Of a DNA stretch of 64,000 nucleotides, positions 51,112-63,300 are shown in pieces. How positions within the stretch are numbered: the first letter of the stretch is position 1; each line of letters starts with the position of its first letter. The translations under genes and the position numbers were made by a program. The stretch is from Laburnicola sp. R22_1 (lineage: Eukaryota > Ascomycota > Dothideomycetes > Pleosporales > Didymosphaeriaceae). The notes under the pieces were generated by a model. It was not told where the DNA came from and did no database searches. It saw nothing but the letters and a program-made list of their open reading frames with translations. The stretch spans positions 496,001-560,000 of the forward strand of contig JACONQ010000018.1 of assembly GCA_014281115.1 (NCBI GenBank), written 5' to 3'.

Positions 51112-51614
51112 TCAGGCGGAATTACACACGCGAGTGTCCTGGAGGTAGGTCTATCGTGTAGCTGCTGCACACATGTCCGACGGATTGTAGTATAGGGGAG
51201 ACGCTCCTACAGAGCGCTTAAGTTCACGCATGTCAGCCTCGAAATTCGTCGCAGCGTCCAGAGGTCCGACTCTCCGGTGTCTCGGCCGCCTTGCCTGCGC
51301 CTGGCGCTAAAACATTGATCGCCGCAAGGTTCGGCGAACTGCCCCGCTGCATAGTGAATACCAGCTTCGTATACCGGGATTTATAATACAGCGACAGCGA
51401 ATTGCCCAAATCCGCTTTGGACCCATATACGCAGTTCTCTGGTCACTTTCTAGCATCACGAATAATTGCCATCTTCATATGCTTCTTGTCAGCGCCTCTC
51501 CGATCTTGACGATATACGGCGGAACCTTCGGAGCACTGATCTTAATTGAGTATCTTCTTCAGCTGGCCCGCTTTCGTCCGCTTCCTTCCGCTTCCTAGCC
51601 ATGAAAATACAGTA
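51112..51614. other. Intergenic, promoter side of the F-box gene
   Basis: About 500 bp separate the F-box start from the TDP1 stop; both genes are on the minus strand. No frame with coding character was seen. It presumably holds the F-box promoter and the TDP1 3' UTR. Confidence 0.5.
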
Positions 51615-53435
51615 TCATTCCATAAAGAACCAAGGCTTCTTTGCTCCGTACCTCTCAGTAGGAAACTGAAATGGCACCTCCACCGTCCCGTCAAACACGC
51701 TCATAGGTGGAACTTGGAGACGCTCCAAGCCTCGAAGCTTCTCCTCGGGCACAGGTACAACGACGCCGCACTCCCAGTTTCTGATGCTCAACACACCTTC
51801 CTTCCCATTCTTTAGCATCTTTTGCGACCCCCAAGCCGATTCAGAGATGTTCGCGGAACCGAGGTAAGCCCATGCAAATGGTGTGCCGTCCGCTTTGTAC
51901 CCTCGAGCTAGAAGGAGTTTATTGTGCGAGAGGACGCCCCGACGTGTGGATTTGTAGTCCCGAAGGCGTTCACGGGGAAAGGAAGGATTGTTGTAGTGCG
52001 TCTGGCTGAGGGTTATTATGCCGCCACATCTCACTCCACCCTCGCTGTTGACGACGGTATGGCGGGTTGGAAAGTAGATGCGAAAGTGATCGAGAAACCT
52101 GGGGGGAGCTTTGTTGCTCAAAGGAGAGAGGCCACTCGCAGCTAGGTAGATTTGTTTGAGAAAGTCTTCTGTCAGGGCGCCGAGTGAGGAAGCGGCATAG
52201 TCCAGCTCAAGACGCTCGACCTGATCAAGCTTCAGTTGCCGTATAGTTCCAGCAAGACCATGCAAACCGGTACGACTGCGAATCGCATCAACTGAGTGGC
52301 TCCCACCACTTACTATTGTCAGTCTTCAACCATTGTTCCTAGGTTGCATGTGAACTTACATGGAATGAACAAACCCAAACCGGTCGGTCTCGGAAAAGTC
52401 GAACTTGCGTAAGCTTTCGATTCTTCTGGGGCTGACACTTTGCGCTTCCAGGAAGGAGACTAGCTCTTTGCCGAACGAAGTTTTAGGCTGCTCTTCTGCC
52501 AGACGACGCGGCAAGTCAATCAAGAACAAAGAGTTCTCCATGACAGCGGGCTGCCAAGTCCCCACGCTTTTCGGATCTTGCCCCGTCTCCCCCCATTCCA
52601 CTTTCATCATATTCGCCGTGGGTATTACGATCCTAAGATGCGTGTCATGAAAGAGCAACATGAGTTTGCTGTGCATGTTCACAATTTGGCCATGCATTGG
52701 AGGGAAATGTGCTACGAGATTGGGAATACGACATTCAGCAAGTTCGTCGCGTAGCTTTTGCTGCAGATCGTCTCCTTTGGCGCTCATTATCCAATACTGC
52801 TTGATTTTGGCGGGGTCTGCTTTCTGGAAAAGAAATTGGTCTTCCCACTGAAAGGAGCTCAGCACGGCTACGTTGAGGGTCGAGGCTTGCAGGACTTCTT
52901 CGAGTTGAATATCGTTGGTTCGAGGGTGCTTGTACGCCCAGGTACGCTTGACAGCGCCTTTTGGGTATTGCAGACTCGTCGGAATGGCGGGACACGAGGT
53001 CGGCGGTGCGGGTGGCTTCGCAACAAGCTTTGAAGGTCGTTCTGGAGACACGCTACGCTTCCTCTTCCCCTGTCTCTGAAGCCTCTCTTGTTCCATTGCT
53101 TTCCGATCCAATTGGCTGATACCGAATAGCGTTGACGGTTGAGATGTTGTGGCCATTGGAACCTCTGCGTGCTGTTGAGCGTTTTCGTCGCCTCCGGGAG
53201 CTGTTGCGGTGGCGTGCTGCGAGATGCGAGATTCCGAGGATTCAGCCTGTGAGCCCATAACAGAGTTGATGGCATCGACCCCTTTGAGGGATTCTGCGAT
53301 AGCCCGGCGCATGAGCTCTTCGTACTCATCATCGTCGTCGTCGTCACCTGCGGACGGAGCAGGTGCGGCCCCGACATCCTCCCGAGAAAGCGCGAGCGCA
53401 AGCTCAAGGTCTGTATCGTAGTCGGAGGCGGACAT
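51615..53435 (-). CDS. TDP1: Tyrosyl-DNA phosphodiesterase (TDP1), phospholipase D superfamily
   Basis: Exons are 53435-52360 and 52275-51615, separated by an 84-nt GTAAGT intron, giving 578 residues, close to the size of other Tdp1 proteins. Both HKN active-site motifs are present: His255-x-Lys257 with Asn275, and His476-x-Lys478 with Asn501. Tdp1 hydrolyses the phosphotyrosyl bond that joins trapped topoisomerase I to the 3' end of DNA, in the nucleus. The acidic N-terminus holds two ubiquitin-interacting-motif-like helices (DLELALALSRED at 9-20 and EELMRRAIAESLKG at 39-52), an arrangement seen in fungal homologues and suggesting recruitment to ubiquitinated Top1 adducts (inference). The splice restores GFVHS-RTGL. 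No damage was seen. Confidence 0.93.
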
Positions 53436-54476
53436 CCTGGGGGTGGCATGTGTGAGTTGTTGCCCGGGTGTGTTGCGAGCAGGTCAAGGGACCGAGCGTC
53501 GACGCGGTTGCACGTCAGCACGTGGCAGAACGATCACGTGTACGCTGAGCGCGGTTTAAGGTTCCAAGGTTACAGGTTGGACCTTGGAATTAAAGCTGTC
53601 TTCACCACTCACTTCAGAATTGAAGTAACGTCCACTCGGGCAATACTAGTTGTTTACTAGTCGAGCGGGAGGAGTCCTTCATGACTGTAGACGTTTTCCT
53701 TACATTCTTCATGGCGTCTTTGTCGAATAAATGCGCACTGCCTCGCACTTTCATCAAACCAAATGCTTCAGTCTACTTTCACTACATATATACCATGCGC
53801 TTAGGACCAAGAGCACGACCTCTACGCAGAATAAACATCAACCCGCAGTAATTCTGCCAAGTATCCGTGAGACCAAAAAGTAAACACGTTCCACCACTAT
53901 TCCTACGCATCATTAGCGCGGAAACAAGGATAGCAGGAACGCAGCGGCCGATGCCGCTCCGTTGTCAATCTCGTTCTTGTCCGGCCCTTTGACTGCTCCG
54001 GCTACTTCGTTCACATTCTCCGAGACTCATTAGCTACCGAGCAGTAAAGGTGCCCAGAACCACCATGCGACTTATGTGTGGAGTCGCCGTATTGGTTGGA
54101 GCATGCTGCGCTTGTTGGCGGGTAGTGACTAAAAGATTGTTGCGAGGCGGAGGCTAGGTTCGGAGTATGGCAAGAGAAGATGTGCCGATGAAGGTACATG
54201 GGAACTTATAAGTTGGCCGTCGTCAGCCATCTGATATCGGGGCATGCAACGACCAATCTTGGTATGCACACTACAGGGCGGTCAGGTCGTGTCTTCCGCC
54301 GCCACGATGACTGCAATGATTATATCCTGGTCGAGGCGGCAAGCATTGACCACGGCTGCAATATGCAAGCTTTTTGCCATAGTTTTGAGTTGTTAGACTT
54401 GGTGGTATCAAGTTTCGGGGATATAGCTTTCTTTTCCATACGGAAAGGTAGACTTCTTTCGGCGCATATGTCTCAT
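53436..54476. other. Intergenic DNA between TDP1 and URM1
   Basis: This holds the TDP1 promoter and the URM1 3' flank. A plus frame at 54198-54689 overlaps URM1 on the other strand and is a shadow. A short minus frame ending at 53913 (ending AAAFLLSLFPR) has a hydrophobic tail like a GPI-anchor signal, but no upstream exon could be joined to it. Confidence 0.45.
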
Positions 54477-54911
54477 CTACCCGCCATGAAGCGTAGAGAC
54501 GAAGAGTACGTTGTCACCATCTTCTATCTCATATTTATCTTCCCCTTCCAATTCCCAGTCCGCGTCGTTGATAAGCACCAAAATACCAGGCCGCCTGCGG
54601 AAACAATTAGTAGAGATAATCGTTTGACGTGTGCTAGGCGTACACTGTACCGTCCAGAACGAACAGTTCCTTCCGCGGATCCTTCATGACCGTATCGCAA
54701 AGATGTCTCACAAGGAACGCTATATTTGAACGAGCGCCTGTATCGTCTTTGGAGGGTATTGTGAGGGAGAGCTTCCGTTCGTGGGAGAAGAGCATCTCCA
54801 GCCCTCCGCTACTCTGCGTCAGTATCCCTTTTACAATATCTTAGGAATTTTTATTAGCTACCTGAACTCCACGGTTATCGAGATCGTATCATCATTTTTT
54901 GCTTCCGACAT
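54477..54911 (-). CDS. URM1: Urm1, ubiquitin-related sulfur carrier
   Basis: Three small exons (54911-54862, 54808-54644, 54594-54477) encode 110 residues. Introns are 53 and 49 nt, the second with donor GTACGC and an ACTAAT branch-like word. The protein starts [16 protein letters not shown], has SGGLEMLF after the first splice and [10 protein letters not shown] after the second, and ends STLHGG. The terminal Gly-Gly is what the E1-like Uba4 enzyme adenylates and thiocarboxylates. Urm1 then gives sulfur to tRNA wobble uridine 34 through the Ncs2/Ncs6 thiolase and can also be conjugated to proteins. Its 5' end faces ELP2. The first acceptor is a tandem GAGTAG, which allows one extra Ser. Because the exons are short, the gene is easily missed by open-frame searches. 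Confidence 0.93.
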
Positions 54912-55038
54912 TGCAGATTTGAAGTCGATGCCGTGGGGTAAGAGAGAACGAAACGAGAGGTAGAAAGATACAGTTGGGAGCCAGCGCTAAGCCTTGCATA
55001 GAGATCTAACCGAGACTAGCGCGGTGGAAATCTCGAAA
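54912..55038. promoter_or_regulatory. Shared divergent promoter of URM1 and ELP2
   Basis: Only 127 bp lie between the two start codons, so both promoters and both 5' leaders must fit here or overlap. No TATA box is obvious, and a purine-rich run (GAGAGAACGAAACGAGAGG) lies near 54943-54961. If ELP2 starts at the next in-frame ATG (55087), the gap becomes 175 bp. Confidence 0.7.
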
Positions 55039-57541
55039 ATGACATATGTACAGCTGCTTCGAACCTCAGCACAGACAATCAGGACAATGAGTATTTCACC
55101 AGAGTTTATTTCGATTGGTGGGAATCGGAATCCTACTGCCGCAGACTGGGACCAGGATGGCTCACAGCTGTTGGCATTCGGTGCTGACAACTGCATTGCT
55201 CTGTGGGAGCCTTCGGTATGTACGGAATGGTTCTTTTTGTTGCCTACGACGCTTTGCTGATTGAAAATAGAGCGCTCAATTACGCGGCGTAACGTCTATT
55301 TTAAGCGGGCATACTGATGTAGTGAATGCTGTCAAATTCTTTCCAAACAGATCTGCACACACTTCTGTTCTTCTAAGTGGTGCAGCGGACCACTCTCTAC
55401 GGATATGGCAAGGCCACCAAAATTCCCAGACCAAGTACGATCTCATCAAAACCGTGACGGATCACAAGAGCCCAATTACCAGGATTGCAACTTTGCCAGG
55501 TTCGGACTTTTTTGCGACCGGGGCATCCGATGGCGTAGTAAAGATCTGGAAACTCATTCACGACGTAGAGTTCACGACTATTGATGTCGAATTGATCCAA
55601 TCAATACCACTGACACCGCGATATTTCCCTTTGGCCATCGCTTTAGCGCATCTGGACGACTCCTCGCTTGTGCTGGCCGTTGGCGGTACACGCAGCACCA
55701 TTCAGATTTTCGTTTCTCGTGATACCCAATTTCAACTTTCTGCCACGTTGACCGGACACGAAGGCTGGATCCGCGCGTTAGACTTCACCCGGGAGAACCA
55801 AGACAAGGATGACAGCGATCTACTGCTTGCGTCAGCAAGTCAGGACAAATATATCCGCTTATGGCGCGTGCACCAAGGCGAAGCGTTGCCTGGCGTGAGC
55901 AGTGCGCTGAACGATCCAGCGTTGGGTGTTCTGGGAAAATCTCTTTCGAACAAACCTCACCGTTTTGCTTCACCGACGGCGAAGTACTCTCTTACATTCG
56001 AGGCTCTGCTTCTAGGCCATGAAGATTGGATATACACGGCATCTTGGCGGCATAGAGCAGGCAAACTCCAGCTGCTATCGACTTCCGAGGATAATTCGCT
56101 CGCAATGTGGGAAGCAGATCCCGCCTCAGGGGTGTGGGTCTGTATTACCAGGCTCGGCGAAATAAGTGCTCAGAAAGGATCCACCAGCGCGACGGGCAGC
56201 GCCGGAGGCTTCTGGATCGGTCTGTGGTCACCAGACGGCGACTCTGTTGTTTCCCTCGGACGCACCGGTAGCTGGCGTAGATGGACCTATTCCTCCACCA
56301 AAGACATGTGGGCGCAACAGGTCGCAATCACGGGACACGTACGGGAAGTCAAAGACCTCAGCTGGTCAAGAGACGGGACCTATCTCCTTACGACAGGCTC
56401 GGACCAAACGACACGATTGTACTCCGAGTGGAAACGCGAAGAAGGTTCATCCTGGCACGAGTTCTCGCGCCCACAGATCCACGGATACGACCTAAACTGC
56501 ATCGACTGCGTCAACAACATCCAATTCGTCTCAAGCGCTGACGAGAAGCTCCTCCGCGTATTCGACGAACCAAAAGGCGTCGCAGACATGCTGGACAAAC
56601 TCTGCGCAATCAAAGCTGCGACCACCAAACTCCAAGACGCAGCCAACATCCCCATGCTCGGCCTCTCCAACAAAGCAATCCAAGCCGTAAGCGAAGAAGA
56701 CGCCGTAGAACCCGCCGATGATGGCAACGACGACCAAGAAGCAGTCGACCCCGCCTCCACGGTGCGCAAATCCACCCTCGAATTCAACCACGCCCCCTTT
56801 GAAGACCACCTCGCGCGGCACCTCCTCTGGCCCGAAACAGAAAAGCTATACGGCCACGGCTACGAGATCTCCGCGCTAGCCGTGAGCAACGACGGCTCGC
56901 TAGTCGCGACCGCATGTCGCGCCAGCTCCATCGACCACGCCGTCATCCGCTTATACGACACAAAAGAGTGGCTGGAGATCAAGCCGCCGCTCAAAGCGCA
57001 CGCTCTGACCGTCACCGCGTTGCAGTTTTCTCACGACAACAAGTACCTCCTCAGCGTCGGCCGGGATAGACAGTGGGTTGTCTGGGAGAAAGGCGGGGAT
57101 GCGGTGTACGCGTTGAGGTATTCGAATCCGAAGGGGCATACGAGGATGATTCTTGGGGCGGCGTGGACGCCGTTTTTGGAACCTACGTTCTTGACTGCGG
57201 GGAGGGATAAGAGTGTTAAGATGTGGCAGATTAGCGAGGGGGGAGTCGCGCTTGTGAGCACTGTCGCGGCGAGTGCGGCGGTCACGGCTGTGGCGTGTAA
57301 CCGGCAGTTATCGCAAGGGAGACTGCAGTTTGCGTTCGGAATGGAGAGTGGGGAGCTTGTGGTTGGGACGTCTTCTGTTGAGGAGCTGGATAAGGTTGAT
57401 ACGGCGCCTGTTGGGGCGGACCTTTTGCCTGCGAAGGCTATTAATCAGGTTGCTTGGAGGCCGAGAGATGGGGGTGTGATGCAGCAGATTGCTGTTGCGA
57501 GCGATGACTCGTCGGTTCGGATCTTCAATGTGTTAGGGTAG
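55039..57541 (+). CDS. ELP2: Elongator complex subunit Elp2 (WD40)
   Basis: Exons are 55039-55215 and 55271-57541, with a 55-nt intron (donor GTATGT, acceptor AATAG, branch-like GCTGAT), giving 815 residues, within the usual Elp2 range. The N-terminal FISIGGNR and LLAFGADNCIALWEP are characteristic of the family. At least eight WD-repeat openings are visible, among them GHTDVVNAVKF, GHEGWIRALDF, GHEDWIYTASW, GHVREVKDLSW and GHTRMILGAAW, consistent with the double propeller of Elp2. It scaffolds the Elp1-3 core that adds the cm5 side chain to wobble uridines of tRNA. The 739-residue open frame lacks the first exon, without which the family N-terminus is lost. The start could be 55087 (MSISPEF). 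Confidence 0.94.
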
Positions 57542-57863
57542 TTTAAAGCTCGTGTCGAGCAACGCACCAAGTGGATGGTCTAAAAGAGTTTGTTCAATCT
57601 ACCTATTTGTGCGCGCTCAGTTGATGCTCTGAACTTCGCAACACATATCCAGATGTCTGGTATCATAGTGGATCACTTCATGCTATATTTGACACTGATA
57701 AAATTTCGGCCCCTCCTCACCGACCAACATGTTGGTTGTCACACTTGTCCACATGCCGAGGTCTACCTTACTGACCGAGGAGATGCACATCTAGACAGTG
57801 CAAAATATCCCAACAATATAACAATATTTTGAGATGGCATATATTCCATCACAATCTACCTTC
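57542..57863. other. Convergent 3' intergenic region
   Basis: ELP2 and the peroxin gene end tail to tail about 320 bp apart. No gene or clear hairpin was seen. The region presumably holds both polyadenylation sites. Confidence 0.5.
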
Positions 57864-59451
57864 CTAAGAAGAGTCCGCACCAGCCTCAACAGGCACCCTC
57901 TCTACACCCCTCACCCACCTCCGCCTCCTCCATTCCCCCTTCCGACTCTTCCTCCCCATCTCCCACGCCCTCCTCAAAACCTCTCTCTCCTCATCATCAT
58001 CCACCCTCCCCACACTTCTCTTCTTTACCCTGCTTCTCTCCTTTCCGCTCTTGCCACTCTTCACACCCGCTTCTCTATCTTGCATATCATCCAGCTCCTC
58101 GTAGTGCAAATCCGTGACCCACCGCTCGCCCTCGACTTCCACCTCTACACCAGTGACGCAACGCTCTTCGACCCATTCGCGGGATAAGAGGTCAAGCGAC
58201 CACTTTTTGTCGCTCCAACGCCAGCCACGCGGGGGCTGAACGTCTTCGAAGAAAGGCGTGCCTTTAGGGCGGTCCCCCGCAATGCGAGAAGGCGCAAGCG
58301 GCGCATACGGCGTCGGACTAAAAGTATACGCTTCGTACTCGCCATTCTCATCATGCAGCGGTCTATGCTGCAGCTCGAAGATTTCGACTTCCCTAATCTC
58401 AGCACTGGTCTCGAGCTCAATGTCGGATTTGGAGAGATTGAGGAGAGTGGAACGGCCTTCGTGTTCTTTCTCTGAGACGTAGTGCACGTTTTCGGGGGTG
58501 GCGAGGAGGTCTTGCACGGTGGGGTGGCCGAGGACGACGAGTGTGTAGCCGAGGGCGAGGAAGATGAAGCGCCAGGGGAGCAGGTGTGCGAAGACGAAGA
58601 GCATGCACGATGTACAGAGGAGCAAGATGTAGATGATGGAGCTCAGGGCCTCATTGGAAAAGTTGGTAAGCGGTGTAAGGAAAGCCACGACGGCGTCGTG
58701 GGCGCGAGAAAAGTCCTCCATTGCATTCTGCAAATCGCGCATGTTTCTGAAGAAATCTTTGGATAGTTCGGGCGCGGGTTTGATTGTTCTTGCGGCGGCT
58801 ATAGGCGGTCCACTCAAAGGATACAAGTCTGTTGGTAAATGTGTAGGCGCAGGTGGATGTCGAGCGAGGAATGCGGGAACCATGATGAAAAAGAGACAGC
58901 AAGCGAGGGGAAGCACGGCGACCAAAGTAGGATCTACGCATACGAAAGTGTAAACGAAGAGAAAAGACATGGTCTGCGTAGGTCGGCGCCAGGTGAAGAG
59001 CCGAATGGCACGGCTTTGGGCGACGAAAGCCACGCCTATGCGGGCGTTGAAGCGGCGAAAGTTGGAGGACATTTGGGGTAGGGAGAAGCCGGGACGGTCG
59101 ACATATTTCCTGGAACGGCGGTCTTTTCTTTGAGGTGCTTGGGCGTCGTGGTCGGGGTCTTGGGGCAGGACGGAAGAGAGGAGCCTGGGGAGGTTAGCCA
59201 AGTGAAGCAGATACATATGGATGCACGGATGGGCTGAGGTGTAGATGAGAGTGAGCATAGTACATGGTAAATAGTTTATCTGAGACACGAGTTGGTGACT
59301 CTCGAAGGCTGAGTGAATCGCCCACGGACGCAAGCTTGTCTTTGAGCTTGTTGGCCGAGAGGGGGCGCCGCGAGCCATTGTCGTTGCTCGGTGGCTGCGA
59401 GGTGTTTGACGATGCGGGATGGGAGCGATGGTCTGCCTCTTCGTCGGCCAT
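57864..59451 (-). CDS. Pex24/Pex28-32-type peroxisomal membrane protein with DysF domain
   Basis: Exons are 59451-59264 and 59184-57864, separated by a 79-nt intron (donor GTACTA, branch-like GCTAAC, acceptor CCCCAG), giving 502 residues. The splice joins DKLFTM to LLSSVLPQD, which places the family motif KYVDRPGFSLP some 30 residues later. Hydrophobic segments around VAVLPLACCLFFIMVPAFLA and SIIYILLLCTSCMLFVFAHL and the following stretch form a reticulon-like membrane region. The C-terminus holds a DysF-like part with PPRGWRWSDKKW and REWVEERC. Members sit in the ER and peroxisome membrane and control peroxisome number, size and contact with the ER. Which paralogue (Pex23, 24, 28 to 32) cannot be decided here. 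The C-terminal tail is strongly basic. It is divergent from the kinase gene. Confidence 0.88.
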
Positions 59452-60399
59452 GGTGGTCTATCCCATTTGCAACCTCAGTACGCTGATCTGACCGACGCCC
59501 ACGACGGGCACATGGCATGACGGCATGTGTAGCCGCGGCGTGGCTTGGCTGGGTGGCGCGGCGCGTGGCCGGAATTGGTCATGTGCATGCGGCCCGGGAG
59601 CTCCTCCCTCCTCCCTGCATTCTCTCTGGGGGCGGCATACATGGCGGTATACATGGCCGGCGGTATACATGGCCGGCGGTGCAGCTTCACCACGCATGCG
59701 TCGTCGAGCTGGGCGTTTCGGCTGCAGGGCGTTGCTGACAGCGGCTCGCCATGCGCGCAACACGACGGCTGAGCTAGAAAGGTAGTAGAAAGCCGCTGCT
59801 GGCGGGCCCTGAGTGCCGGCCCTGAGTGGTACCTGGAGCAGTGTGGTTAATGGGTCCGACATCCGCATCTGACCTCTTTGCCGCACACGGCTCGTTGCTG
59901 AGGACCGTTTCCCGGGCGCGCTTGTTGTTTTGATTGTTTTGATATTGGCATCGCCCGGCCGTTGGTCGAGTTGCAAAGGCCCGCGGGGCGGTCTGTGTTC
60001 TGGGCATCGACATGTCGCAACCCGACCGCCTGAATCGCCTGCGAGCTACTGCGACCACTGACTGCATCCCTCTCCCGGAGTCTCCCCTTATCCACTACGG
60101 ACACCCATTGCCTCCTCGCCCGCCTTCGACGCCAGCACGTCTGCCTGGTTGATGCAACGGCCGTGGTCTGCAGGGCCATCTCTAGCGCAACCCCCCTGCT
60201 CCTCCCGCCGACCCGGCTATACCGCAATGCCCACGTCCGCATAGCCCTCGCTCCAAGCCTCGAGCTTGGAGGGCAGCCGTCCAGCGCGCCGCCCAAGCAC
60301 ACACACACCCCCCAGAGAGGAGGCGTCGGAAGCGCGAGCTAATCCGGAGGCCGCAGCCAGCACGCCTGCTTGCCGGCTACCTGTGGCAGACGCTTGACC
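59452..60399. promoter_or_regulatory. Divergent promoter region between peroxin and DYRK kinase genes
   Basis: About 950 bp of GC-rich DNA lie between the two start codons. The frames on both strands are shadows of the composition. A pyrimidine-rich stretch near 60060-60210 may be the kinase promoter or leader. Confidence 0.5.
59631..59680. repeat. Short tandem repeat GGCGGTATACATGGCC
   Basis: About three imperfect units of 12-16 bp, each containing the palindrome GTATAC or its variant CATAC, lie upstream of the peroxin start. Confidence 0.75.
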
Positions 60400-63300
60400 A
60401 TGGCAGGCCAGCCTGCCGCCCGGACGAGAATGGAGAGCAGCCTCCCTGTGCTGAGCAGAGCCAGCTCGGCGGAGGAGTCCAACGGCTCGGCAGGTGAGTG
60501 GTGCGCTGGCCGAAACATACGCAGCCCGTGGACGTCCTGGACAAAGAAGCTGACCCGCCGTCGCAGAGGGGCGCGTCCGCAAATTCCCGCGAACGAGCGC
60601 CATCGACAACACACGCCGCAAGTCGAGCGCACCGAACGTCACGTCGGCTCCTCGCCCACCGCCCGCTGATAACAGCACCAAATCCAGCTTCCGTGGCAGG
60701 CGCCAGTCAGTGCGCGAGCACAAGGTCCCGCTGGGCCCGCGTCCGTATGAGAAGCAGAGGTGAGATTCCACACGCCCAGCGCGCGGAAACATGGAACGAT
60801 GCTGATGTACAGTCACTGTCACAGGGTGGCCAGCGATGCCAGTGCTGTCTCGCACAACCGCGCCTTCCCCGCCATCGACGACGCTGCTCCCCGCTTCACC
60901 CCCAGCGCCCAGGCGCAACCTGAGGCACCTGCTGCCGACGCGGGCGAGCACTTCGACTTCATCCCCCACGTCACATTCGACGACTTCGCAAACAGCCTCG
61001 TATACGAGCCCGCTCTCAGCAATTTCCCGGCGCCGCCCGACTCGTCTGCCCTCGCCTCTTCCCACATGGCCTCCCAGCCGCAGCACCTCTTCAATTCCTC
61101 CACCCACGCTCCTTCATTTACCGCCAGCACCACCGACACGCGGCCAGCACGCAGCACTTCACTGATCCGCCGCTTCAGCCAGTCCAAGAATAAGCCTGGA
61201 CCTCCCAATGCCCCGCCAGAACCATTGTCGATGCAGCCGCCCACTTCCAACATATCCATTCGCACCCGCCGCCAGAGCCAGTTTCCCGCCCAGGCACCAC
61301 CCAATCCAGCTGCACGCGCGCCTCGCAAATCCGTGGGACCGGGTATGCTCCCGACTCCCAGCTTGGACAGTAGGCAAGAGGTGCCCAGCTTAGCCAGCGA
61401 CAACATGCAGACACGGATAAGCAGCACATCGTCTTTTGGCCAGGGCAACCGCCGCGGGACACTTCCACCAACTCTTAGCCTAGGAACGGATGCCAACAGA
61501 GTACCCAATGCAGCACGCTCTACAAAGGCGAAGTCGCTCCATGCGCCCCCGCGTCAGCAACCAGGCATGCTGAACGCTCCTCCAGCCACAGACCAGTCAT
61601 CTGGGTCGATAGCTCAGGCACGATCGCCAGTGAAATCGACAACGCGAACACAAACACCCTCGTCTTCGTCGAGCAAACGGCAGTCTACCATGCACCACGT
61701 CAGCGGCTTGGGCGCGAGAACGATAAGCCCAACAGATGCGCGGAGGTTGAAGAGGCTGTCAATGAACCCCAACCCCCCTGGAGGGCCCATGAGTCCCCCG
61801 ACGCCCCAGGCTGAGTTTTCGTTTGATGAACGAGCGTTTAGTCAATCACCGGCCATGGTCTTTAGGAAGAGCGTAACGCCGTCTTCTGCAAGAGGAACAC
61901 CTGACCAGAACCCCAATCGCAAATCTTTCGCTTCGGGCATCTCCATATCGTCCAATTCCAGTCTCAATTCGCTGAGGCTCGCGAACGCTTCTCTGCAACC
62001 GCGTGCGAACCCTGCATTGACTGCATCTCGACTGCCCACCCCAAAACCTAGAAACGTCCACAGCTCAGCTGGTGCAGAAGAGGAAGAGGAGGTACCCCCT
62101 GTTCCCGCCATCCCCAAAGCCTACGAGTCTCCGAAAGACCTAGAGCGGAATAATTTTTCCTGCTCAACCTCCGCGCTAAAACCGAACGCCCTAAGACCGT
62201 CTTCCGAACGCACTGCGTCCGACGAAATGGCCCCTGTTTCTTCTCGAATTATTCAACCCACAAGAACTGATTCTCCAAAGACAGATGTCTCGACGAAGAG
62301 CAAGGGGACGACGATTAGACACAGAAGAGGGCTAACTGTTGGCGCCGGCTCTGATGCTGATAAGAGTCCGGCTGTTCCGAGCCATACGAAGAATTTGCAT
62401 CCTATACGATTACCTCCTCTGAACCTGCTGCCGCTGGGCACACCTTTCAACAACAGGATATCATCATTCCCTGCACCTTCGGCTGAAATAGATGATCGTA
62501 ATACTACCACACCACCTCCCAAGCGAGCTGCAAACAAAACACCCAGTACACCCATGACCGCATCCAAAGCGAGCTTCTTTTCAAAGAGTAATCAGGTGGA
62601 CCAGTATGATGTCAGCAAGCATCTCCGGAGTAGCAGTTCCGCTTTCAACCTGAGACCAGTGGACTCTTCGTTGCACGGTGCATCGGCTATGCCGATTCCA
62701 ACTTTGAATCCCAACCGACAGATGGCCACGCCTTTCTCTTCCAACTCGTTACCGAAAAACAGTGACGAGTATGCGCATATTTATTCTAGGCCTTCCGGCG
62801 AGTACAAGCTTAGCGACACCGACATGGAAATGCAGAGCATGACGGTGAAGGGTCCGCGTGCACTACAAAAGGACACATCCGATTCTGCGCAAACATCGAC
62901 CTCAACAGAACCCGAAACTCCATCTTCTGGTTCATCTTTGAGGCGGAAGCTCAGCCTGAGTGGATGGCGTCGTGCATCTTCGAAAGCTACGACTCACAGT
63001 TCTCGAAACACCCAGGCACGAAACGCTCCACAGAAAAGCGAAGAACCGGCGCCCCATCCCCCCAAACACGGCGATATGCCTCCTCCAAAGTTACCTGCGT
63101 CAGCGACCTGGAGCGGATCAATTGGTGCGAGCCCTACATCTGCAACCCGGTCCCGACCCTCGCTTGACTTTGGTCGTCGAAAGACGTCCAATGCGACAGC
63201 TGCTAGCGACACGGAAGTCGACAAGGCACAGGGCCCCAAGTCAAACGGCAACAGGGGCGTCCGCGCTCCTTCTGGTTATACCGAGCAGTCAAATGGCCAG

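Noticed and set aside
54198..54689. 163-residue plus-strand ORF
   Set aside because: Its 3' part is antisense to URM1 exon 3, and the protein looks like no family.
60760..60824. Taking the 1067-residue open frame as the kinase start
   Set aside because: The frame begins at GTG inside an intron (60760-60824). Upstream exons with RRKSSAPNVT-type sequence join in phase, giving an ATG at 60400.
60217..61508. Long minus-strand ORFs (229-296 residues) opposite the kinase gene
   Set aside because: They are shadows of the GC-rich, Ser/Pro-rich coding strand of the Pom1-like kinase.
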